NCBI GenBank assembly: GCA_964489015.1
Contig: CAZAXD010000010.1
Span: 1 to 56,972 of the forward strand
DNA: 56,972 nucleotides
DNA from: JAPYWM01 sp964489015
GTDB taxonomy: Bacteria > Bacteroidota > Bacteroidia > SpSt-205
Reading direction: 5' to 3'
Position 1 is the first letter of the stretch, and each line of letters starts with the position of its first letter. The notes under the pieces were generated by a model. That model had not been told where the DNA came from. It saw nothing but the letters and a program-made list of their open reading frames with translations, and did not search any database. Made by a program: the position numbers and the translations under genes. Shown here piece by piece: positions 51,233 through 56,972 of this stretch.

Positions 51233-52504
51233 ATGGATTGGCGCAGTTATAAACCCCTACTCATACCGCCTATTCAGGGGCTATCGGACCTAACGACTTA
51301 TGAGCGGCATGGCGGTTATGAGCAGCTAAGGCGCGCCCTTAGTATGCCCATGGCAGCTCTTATTGAGGAGGTCAAAGCAGCCAATATTCGGGGACGAGGC
51401 GGAGCAGGCTTCAACGCCGGCCTCAAGTGGAGCTTCATGCCCCCTAAAAAAGAAGGCGTGCGTCGTTACCTGGCTGCGAATGGCGATGAATCAGAGCCGG
51501 GTACCTGTAAAGACCGCCGTATTTTCGAGTTTAACCCGCATCTCTTTATCGAGGGGGCGATTATTGCTGCTTATGCTATTCAGGCGGATGCCGTTTATGT
51601 CTACATCCGAGGCGAATATGCGGACTGGATAGATATTTTGCAACGGGCTATCGATCAGGCCTATGCCAAGGGCTACATCGGCTCTAATATCCTGGGTAGT
51701 GGCTTTTCTACGGCCTTGTACTTGCACCGGGGGGCCGGCGCCTACATCTGCGGCGAAGAAACCGGCCTCATGGAATCTCTGGAAGGCAAGCGCGCCTACC
51801 CTCGATATAAACCGCCTTTCCCGGCTCAGCAAGGGTTATGGCGTTCCCCCACTACCATCAATAATATCGAAACCTTAGCGCACGTGCCGCTGGTACTTCG
51901 GCTTGGTGCCCAAGCTTATGCCCAGATTGGTGCGCCTGAACATCCAGGCCCTGTCCTGTACGGCATTTCCGGCCATATCAATCGTCCTGGGGTTTATGAA
52001 TACCCTTCGGGCATGCTCATCACGGACCTTATTTATGAGGTGGGCGGCGGCTTACGCCAAGGCCGCAAGCTCAAAGGCGTCGTACCTGGCGGCTCCTCCA
52101 CCCCGATATTGACGCCGGAGGAGATCGAGGGTGTACGCATGAGCGCCGACGCCCTGCGTAAGGTTGGCTCGATGATGGGCACAGCTGGTATGCTCGTGCT
52201 GGATGAGACCACGGACATGGTCCACTTTGCCTACCGGATAGCAGCCTTCTATAAGCACGAGTCCTGCGGCCAGTGTACACCTTGTCGTGAGGGCACTGGC
52301 TGGCTCAAGGGCATTCTGCGTAAGTTTCTGGAGGGGGAAGCTACCTACCGCGATATTGACTTGCTTTTAGAGGTCGGCGATCAGATGGAGGGGCGAACCA
52401 TCTGTGCCTTGGCGGATGCAGCCGTCTGGCCCGTCCGAGCTATCGTCAAAAAGTATCGCCAAGAGTTTGAACGGGCAGCTAAACCGCTCTTGATTCCAGC
52501 CTAA
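51233..52504 (+). CDS. nuoF: NADH-quinone oxidoreductase subunit F
   Basis: NuoF binds NADH, FMN and one [4Fe-4S] cluster in complex I. The NADH/FMN motifs are GRGGAGFNAGLKW and NGDESEPGTCKDR, then RGAGAYICGEETGLMESLEG. The cluster ligands are in ESCGQCTPCREG with a fourth Cys in GRTICALADAAVW. The start at 51233 (MDWRSYKPLL) is preferred; an upstream TTG overlaps porT. Other nuo genes are absent from the window. Confidence 0.95.
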   Translation: MDWRSYKPLLIPPIQGLSDLTTYERHGGYEQLRRALSMPMAALIEEVKAANIRGRGGAGFNAGLKWSFMPPKKEGVRRYLAANGDESEPGTCKDRRIFEFNPHLFIEGAIIAAYAIQADAVYVYIRGEYADWIDILQRAIDQAYAKGYIGSNILGSGFSTALYLHRGAGAYICGEETGLMESLEGKRAYPRYKPPFPAQQGLWRSPTTINNIETLAHVPLVLRLGAQAYAQIGAPEHPGPVLYGISGHINRPGVYEYPSGMLITDLIYEVGGGLRQGRKLKGVVPGGSSTPILTPEEIEGVRMSADALRKVGSMMGTAGMLVLDETTDMVHFAYRIAAFYKHESCGQCTPCREGTGWLKGILRKFLEGEATYRDIDLLLEVGDQMEGRTICALADAAVWPVRAIVKKYRQEFERAAKPLLIPA

Positions 52505-52521
52505 GTAGGCATAATTTTTGG

Positions 52522-52529
52522 TACTTTTG
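52522..52529 (+). promoter_or_regulatory. TAnnTTTG -7 box of the divIVA-like operon
   Basis: TACTTTTG ends 14 bases before the ATG at 52544, giving a short leader of about 10 bases. Confidence 0.5.
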
Positions 52530-52543
52530 CCAGCTAGACCCCT

Positions 52544-53095
52544 ATGCTAACCCCCCTAGACATCCAAAATCAGAGCTTCAATAAAGCCCTTCGCGGCTAT
52601 GACCCGGAGGAGGTACGTGCTTTTTTGCGTCAGGCTGCCCAGGAATGGGCCCGCCTCTTAGAAGAAAAGCGCGACCTACAACGTAAAATCGAGGCCTTCT
52701 CCCAGGAAATCGCCCGTTATAAAGAAATGGAATCTTTACTGCAGCGTACCCTTTTGCAAGCCGAAGAGTCTAGCCGTGCCCTTATCGATAATGCCGAAAA
52801 AAAGGCCCAGCTTATCTTAGAAGAGGCCCACCAAAAAGCCGCTTCAGAGCTAGCAGCCCTTCAAAAAGAAAAGCAGCAGCTCGAAGAAAGTATTCGTCAG
52901 CTCCGGGAGAGACGCTTAGACATTCTACTCGAGTTGCGATCCTTTTTGCAAATGCAGTTAGAGCGGTTAGAGCCCCTTGCACAAGAGAGTCCTAAGGCGC
53001 CACCAGTTCCCAGCACGCCTCTCCCCCCAGAGAAATTAGCGCCTTCCCGTCCTGAGGTCACACCCTGGGCTAGCAAGCTTGCCGAGAAGCTATGA
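52544..53095 (+). CDS. DivIVA-domain coiled-coil protein
   Basis: The N-terminal MLTPLDIQNQSFNKALRGYDPEEVRAFL is the DivIVA lipid-binding domain, followed by about 110 residues of coiled coil and a Pro-rich tail. DivIVA proteins mark membrane curvature and organise poles or septa; Bacteroidota members have no firmly known role. It overlaps dcd by 4 bases. Confidence 0.9.
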   Translation: MLTPLDIQNQSFNKALRGYDPEEVRAFLRQAAQEWARLLEEKRDLQRKIEAFSQEIARYKEMESLLQRTLLQAEESSRALIDNAEKKAQLILEEAHQKAASELAALQKEKQQLEESIRQLRERRLDILLELRSFLQMQLERLEPLAQESPKAPPVPSTPLPPEKLAPSRPEVTPWASKLAEKL

Positions 53096-53643
53096 TTCTC
53101 TCAGACCAGGACATCCTAGAAGCCTTAGCGAAGGGCGAAATCGTTATCGAACCTTTCAGACGTGAAGCCTTGGGTAGCAATAGCTACGATGTTCATTTAG
53201 GGCCTTATCTGCGCGTCTATGCCAAGCCGGTCTTAGATGCGGCTCGGCCACTACCCTCCGCTCTGCTCAAGATACCGCCGCGAGGACTTTACTTGGTACC
53301 CGGTATCTTGTATCTCGGAGCTACGCTAGAGTATACCGAAACGCATGCCTATGTGCCCTTTCTCGAGGGTAAAAGTAGTATTGGGCGCTTAGGGATTCAG
53401 ATTCACGCGACAGCCAGCAAAGGCGACGTAGGCTTTCGCAATCATTGGACCCTAGAAATCTCGGTCATTCAACCCATTCGGGTCTATGCGGGGATGCCTA
53501 TCGGCCAGCTGATCTTTCATCGCCTCAATGCCCCGGCTCAGATCCCCTACCACAGCCGAAAGCAAGCCTACTACACCGAACGCAGCGAACTGCCCATGCC
53601 TTCTCTCTTCTGGAAAAATTTCCTTGACCATGCGAATACCTAA
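53092..53643 (+). CDS. dcd: dCTP deaminase
   Basis: Dcd converts dCTP to dUTP for thymidylate synthesis. The trimeric dUTPase-like fold is shown by GSNSYDVHLGPYLRVY, the catalytic-site segment EGKSSIGRLGIQIHATASKGDVGF and HWTLEISVIQPIRVYAGMPIGQLIF. The 183-residue length is standard. It overlaps lpxD by 14 bases. Confidence 0.95.
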   Translation: MILSDQDILEALAKGEIVIEPFRREALGSNSYDVHLGPYLRVYAKPVLDAARPLPSALLKIPPRGLYLVPGILYLGATLEYTETHAYVPFLEGKSSIGRLGIQIHATASKGDVGFRNHWTLEISVIQPIRVYAGMPIGQLIFHRLNAPAQIPYHSRKQAYYTERSELPMPSLFWKNFLDHANT

Positions 53644-54646
53644 ACCAGCGACCGTTAGGGAAATAGCAGACCTCCTCGGCTGTTCTTTTGCCGGCGATGG
53701 AGACCTGCTCATTACGGGCATCAATGAAATTCACAACGTAAGACCAGGAGACTTGACTTTCTCTGACCACCCGAAGTACTACAAAAGAGCCCTTGAGAGC
53801 GAAGCTAGCGTGATCTTGCTTGACCAGGCTCTAGATCCCCCCCCTGGCAAGGCCCTTATCTTCTCACCCCAGCCGTTTCGGGACTTTAACCGCTTATTAG
53901 AGCACTTTCAGCCTACGATTTTGCCGACATTTCAGCCGCAAGAGCCGGCCTTTCCAAACGTAGAATTGGGGGCTAACGTGGTCATCGGCGAAGGGGTTCA
54001 CATCGAGCCCGGCTGCAAAATTGGGCACAATGTCGTCATCGGACCGCATGCTTACATTGCGCATGACACGATCATTTATCCCAATGTCTATATTGGTCAT
54101 CACGTCTACATAGGTTCGCATGTCGTTATTCAGTCTGGCTGTGTGATCGGTGGTGAAGCCTTCTACTACAAACGAACCTTAGCGGACTCTTACCGCATGC
54201 TAAGCAAGGGCCGCATTATCATAGGCGATCATGTCGAGATAGGCGCGAATACAACTATTGATCGCGGTGTGACGTCTGATACCTACATCGGCGATCATAC
54301 CAAGATCGACAATCTCGTCCAGATCGGTCACGATACGTACATCGGCCGCAATTGTCAGATTGCAGCCCAGGTGGGTATCGCTGGCGCCTGCCGTATCGAG
54401 GAGGGCGTGACATTGTGGGGCCAAGTGGGTATCCCGAGTGGGATTCACATTGGGCCCCGCGCTACGGTCCTCGCCAAATCCGGCGTCTTGACCTCCCTCG
54501 AAGCCGGCAAAGTGTACTTCGGCTTCATTGCCAAAGAGGTCAAAAAAGCCTGGCGTGAAATCGCTTCCATGGGTCAGCTCCCGCGCATCTTACAAGCTCT
54601 ATCCTTCTCTAATCATCATAGTGATGAAAACGGCCTCCCCGGCTAG
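53630..54646 (+). CDS. lpxD: UDP-3-O-acylglucosamine N-acyltransferase
   Basis: LpxD adds the N-linked acyl chain in lipid A synthesis. The N-terminal uridine-binding domain (TVREIADLLGCSFAGDGD...GDLTFSDHPKYYKRA) is followed by hexapeptide repeats of the left-handed beta-helix. The catalytic His is His234 in VQIGHDTYIG. The start at 53630 (MRIPKPATVREIADLL) is chosen; a longer frame reaches into dcd. The 338-residue length is typical. Confidence 0.95.
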   Translation: MRIPKPATVREIADLLGCSFAGDGDLLITGINEIHNVRPGDLTFSDHPKYYKRALESEASVILLDQALDPPPGKALIFSPQPFRDFNRLLEHFQPTILPTFQPQEPAFPNVELGANVVIGEGVHIEPGCKIGHNVVIGPHAYIAHDTIIYPNVYIGHHVYIGSHVVIQSGCVIGGEAFYYKRTLADSYRMLSKGRIIIGDHVEIGANTTIDRGVTSDTYIGDHTKIDNLVQIGHDTYIGRNCQIAAQVGIAGACRIEEGVTLWGQVGIPSGIHIGPRATVLAKSGVLTSLEAGKVYFGFIAKEVKKAWREIASMGQLPRILQALSFSNHHSDENGLPG

Positions 54647-55199
54647 GCGACTTCTGCTAGAACTCTTCAGTTACTTCTTGCGGGGGCTATTCTTTTTCTT
54701 ACCGGCTTTTGGGACTGCTTATGTATTATGGGTGCTGCTGCGCTGGTTAGACTCTCTCGTGCCCCTAGACATACCAGGCCTGGGGTTACTGGCCTTGATT
54801 ATTGGCTTTATCATCTTAGGCTACTTAGCTACCCACTGGATCGGCCCTACGGTATGGGCTCCCTTCGAAGCCCGCATCCGAAAGATTCCCTTCGTAGGCT
54901 TCATCTACGGCTCCATTCGGGAACTCATCGATAACTCTCAGCAGAAAAACCGCTTTGACAAGCCTGTTCTCATCCGCATCGCCAACGACCCACCTGCTTA
55001 TCAGATAGGGTTCCTTACGAATACCCAGCCACTGCCTGGTCAAAATCTAGTCGCGGTGTACGTACCTTACGCGCTTAGCTTTATGGGCGAGCTACGCCTC
55101 GTTCCTAGAGAGGCCATCGAGCCACTCCCAACGAAGGGCGCTGATACGCTACGGTTTGCGATGTCTGGCGGTTTCATTCCCTTGGAGTCAAACCCATGA
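54624..55199 (+). CDS. DUF502 membrane protein
   Basis: This 191-residue protein of the DUF502 family has two membrane segments near its N-terminus (YFLRGLFFFLPAFGTAYVLW, LLALIIGFIILGYLAT) and a soluble part with PFVGFIYGSIRELID, GQNLVAVYVPYALSFMGELRLVP and MSGGFIPL. Its function is unknown. ATG 54624 is chosen; GTG 54621 is adjacent. It overlaps lpxD by 23 bases and the Nudix gene by 4. Confidence 0.88.
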   Translation: MKTASPARRLLLELFSYFLRGLFFFLPAFGTAYVLWVLLRWLDSLVPLDIPGLGLLALIIGFIILGYLATHWIGPTVWAPFEARIRKIPFVGFIYGSIRELIDNSQQKNRFDKPVLIRIANDPPAYQIGFLTNTQPLPGQNLVAVYVPYALSFMGELRLVPREAIEPLPTKGADTLRFAMSGGFIPLESNP

Positions 55200-55822
55200 T
55201 TCAAGCCTGGCAAGACGCCCTCCTAAAAGCCGGCTGGCTGTTGGAAGCGCCTAAAACCCTCTGGCAGCATCCTTTAGTAACGGTACAAGAAGTGTCGCTG
55301 CAAAGTCCGCAAGGGCCCCTTCGCCGCCTAATCTTGCATCGTGGGACTTTTGCAGCCGCTTGTGTGCTCCTTAAGGCACCCGATAGCGAGGCCTTCTTGA
55401 TGGTTCGGCAAATGCGCCCTGTCTCTCCTGCCCCCTTTTACGAGCACCCTGCTGGGATGCTTGAGCCCGGTGAGGACCCGCGCCAGGCCCTCGCCCGTGA
55501 GATCTTTGAGGAAACGGGTCTCCTTTTTACACCAGACGATCTGATTCCCCTGCACGCCGCTCCCTTGTATCCTTCACCAGGCCTGTGGCATGAGAAAGGA
55601 TACTTCTTTGCAGTAGTCCTCACGGTCCCCAAAGCATTTCTGACCGCCTATCACTCACCTACTCTACGACAAAATCCAGACGAGCCTATCGAGCTATTGG
55701 CTATCCACCCAGCAGAGGTCCTGCAAAAGACAACCAACCTGCAAACCATTGCCCATACGCTGCTTTTCTGGTATGTCTGGTCCCATTCTCATCACCGAGA
55801 CCTACCATCCCCTCTTATTTGA
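55196..55822 (+). CDS. Nudix hydrolase
   Basis: The complete Nudix box spans residues 87-110 (G87, E93, R101-E102, E105-E106, G108), in a protein of 208 residues. Relatives hydrolyse ADP-ribose and other nucleoside diphosphate derivatives; the substrate cannot be read from sequence. It overlaps the DUF502 gene by 4 bases and the dehydrogenase gene by 50. Confidence 0.9.
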   Translation: MIQAWQDALLKAGWLLEAPKTLWQHPLVTVQEVSLQSPQGPLRRLILHRGTFAAACVLLKAPDSEAFLMVRQMRPVSPAPFYEHPAGMLEPGEDPRQALAREIFEETGLLFTPDDLIPLHAAPLYPSPGLWHEKGYFFAVVLTVPKAFLTAYHSPTLRQNPDEPIELLAIHPAEVLQKTTNLQTIAHTLLFWYVWSHSHHRDLPSPLI

Positions 55823-56720
55823 AGGGCTGGAGCAATTAGGTTTGGTATGGCACCACCTCCCTAACCCCACCTCGTCTGCAGTGCAGACCTATTTATCCCA
55901 GGTGACGGGGTGGATCTTGCGAGGGGCTATTCCTGTCACGGAGTCCCTCCTAGCGCAAGCCCCTCATCTACGTTTCATCATCCGGCCCGGCTCTGGCGTG
56001 GATCACCTAGACATAGACGCTCTTCAGCGACGCAATGTAGCGCTGTACACAACCCCCCAAGCCAATGCCGCGCCCGTCGCTGAGTATGTCCTAGCTACCC
56101 TACTTATGCTGACCCGCCAGCTGTACCCTGGGGCACTGGCCATGCGAACGGGCCAGTGGTCTCGTAAAGCGCATACGGGCCATGAGCTGAGTAGCCTAAC
56201 CGTCGGTATCATCGGCTTCGGCCACAATGGCAGCCTCACGGCACGCCTCTTGTCCCAGATGGGAGCCCGTGTGCTGGCCTATGACCGCTATAAGGGGGGC
56301 TTCGGCGGACAGGGTGTCGAAGAAACGACCCTCGAATATCTCTTCCAAGAAGCGCAGGCTGTCTCCTTTCATGTGCCACTCACTCCTCTCACCCGGGGCT
56401 GGGCAAACCGCGACTTCTGGAGTCGATTTAGGCATCCGGTCTGGGTGATCAACGCGGCCCGCGGGGAGATCCTAGTGCTCGCTGATCTCGTATGGGCCTT
56501 GGAGCACGGGCAGGTACTCGGCGCAGCCCTCGATGTTTTGCCCCAAGAGCCACCTATCCACTTGCCCCCCTCCGAAGCTCAGGCCCTCCGTACCTTACAG
56601 CAGCATCCCCGCATCATCCTAACGCCTCACATCGCGGGACTGACACACGATAGTGAAAAACGCCTAGCTAAAGCCACCTTAGCTATTCTGCGTACGCTGA
56701 ACAAGCCCAGTCATACCTAA
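55773..56720 (+). CDS. D-isomer-specific 2-hydroxyacid dehydrogenase
   Basis: This NAD-dependent dehydrogenase has GFGHNG at 148-153 and the catalytic Arg230 (NAARGE), Glu259 (LPQEPP) and His286 (TPHIAG). Serine-pathway SerA-like and other 2-hydroxyacid dehydrogenases share this layout, and the substrate is not evident; there is no regulatory ACT domain. ATG 55773 (MSGPILITETYHPLL) is preferred over an earlier codon inside the Nudix gene. Its 3' end overlaps a convergent membrane protein gene by 42 bases. Confidence 0.9.
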   Translation: MSGPILITETYHPLLFEGLEQLGLVWHHLPNPTSSAVQTYLSQVTGWILRGAIPVTESLLAQAPHLRFIIRPGSGVDHLDIDALQRRNVALYTTPQANAAPVAEYVLATLLMLTRQLYPGALAMRTGQWSRKAHTGHELSSLTVGIIGFGHNGSLTARLLSQMGARVLAYDRYKGGFGGQGVEETTLEYLFQEAQAVSFHVPLTPLTRGWANRDFWSRFRHPVWVINAARGEILVLADLVWALEHGQVLGAALDVLPQEPPIHLPPSEAQALRTLQQHPRIILTPHIAGLTHDSEKRLAKATLAILRTLNKPSHT

Positions 56721-56972
56721 ATGCATCAAATACAAGCCATAAAGCCGCTGCCGAACTATCGCCCCCCAAAACGGCACCGCTAAGGTAATCACGCCAATCA
56801 CACCCACCCCCACCAGCATAAGGTATATAAACCGCCACCGCTCAGGATTGCTCGCTATAAACCGCCTCGCGTGCCATACCTGCCACCACCATATCCCCCA
56901 CAAAAGCCATATCTCTACCGTAGCCAGAACCACTAAAACCGAGCTTCCCCCTAAAGGCCCCGTCAGCCCATG
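56679..56972 (-). CDS. membrane protein of unknown function, 5' end outside window
   Basis: The frame is open to the window edge, so only the C-terminal about 97 residues are seen. It has two strongly hydrophobic segments (VLATVEIWLLWGIWWWQVW and FIYLMLVGVGVIGVITLAV) separated by a short basic loop (HARRFIASNPERWR), and a C-terminal LMHLGMTGLVQRTQNS. I do not recognise the family. An internal GTG at 56933 could also be a start. It converges on the dehydrogenase gene. Confidence 0.5.
   Translation of the reverse strand, partial: HGLTGPLGGSSVLVVLATVEIWLLWGIWWWQVWHARRFIASNPERWRFIYLMLVGVGVIGVITLAVPFWGAIVRQRLYGLYLMHLGMTGLVQRTQNS

Noticed and set aside
53528..53629. Upstream extension of lpxD inside dcd
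   Set aside because: The extra residues are out-of-frame dcd sequence; LpxD homology begins at 53630.
1..56972. CRISPR arrays, insertion sequences, phage genes or rRNA
   Set aside because: No direct-repeat arrays, transposase motifs, phage genes or rRNA-like sequence were seen anywhere in the window.

Overview
The window is a gene-dense bacterial chromosome segment that reads as Bacteroidota, possibly a thermophilic lineage. The evidence is a porT gene beside menG, two secreted proteins with type IX secretion (T9SS) C-terminal signals, bacillithiol synthesis (bshA), an OstA-like protein, DUF4159 and DciA genes, ribosomal protein THX, and a promoter element of the Bacteroidota type (TAnnTTTG). 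Shine-Dalgarno sites are generally absent. Base composition is GC-rich by eye, except for an AT-rich restriction-enzyme gene near 30.5-30.8 kb. No intergenic stretch exceeds 300 bases; the longest (38548-38756) holds two hairpins.

Layout. 1-6.4 kb (+): an NtrY-like sensor kinase cut by the window edge, a very large outer-membrane protein, and yggS. 6.4-12.3 kb: bshA (-) diverging from glutamate dehydrogenase (+), then ribH with an internal repeat insertion, a TPR membrane protein and two lipoproteins (-). 12.3-20.0 kb: a DUF4349 lipoprotein (+), then thiO/thiS, an epimerase, a THX-trpS pair, and a tRNA-Arg/tRNA-Leu/tig/clpP/clpX proteostasis operon (-). 20-31.6 kb: a 2-oxoglutarate dioxygenase and bioA (+), gcvP (-), a gamma-carbonic anhydrase (+), dnaG (-), DUF4159 and OstA proteins, and a restriction-modification pair whose nuclease is interrupted by a stop (+). 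31.6-35.7 kb (-): purA, a STAS protein, a Fur regulator, a DciA-like protein and uvrC. 35.8-41.5 kb (+): two large T9SS-exported adhesin-like proteins. 41.5-49 kb: gmhA (-), then a DCC protein, purE, secreted msrA, a porin-like barrel, an mrp-nfu iron-sulphur pair, two lipoproteins and aroC (+). 49-57 kb: panB (-) head-to-head with menG-porT-nuoF, then divIVA-like, dcd, lpxD, DUF502, Nudix and 2-hydroxyacid dehydrogenase genes (+), and a partial membrane protein (-) at the edge.

The genes are mainly housekeeping: translation and proteostasis, cofactors, replication and repair, envelope and LPS, and secretion. Many neighbours overlap by a few bases, which suggests translational coupling. The most striking feature not explained by the genes is the repeated placement of a TAnnTTTG promoter box about four bases before a start codon. 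This implies that leaderless or almost leaderless transcripts are common here. Other points worth a second look are the repeat-containing insertion in lumazine synthase, the stop-interrupted restriction enzyme, a T9SS protein that may start at ATA, a mismatch in the tRNA-Arg acceptor stem, and interlocked divergent promoters at 20.03 kb and 49.83 kb.
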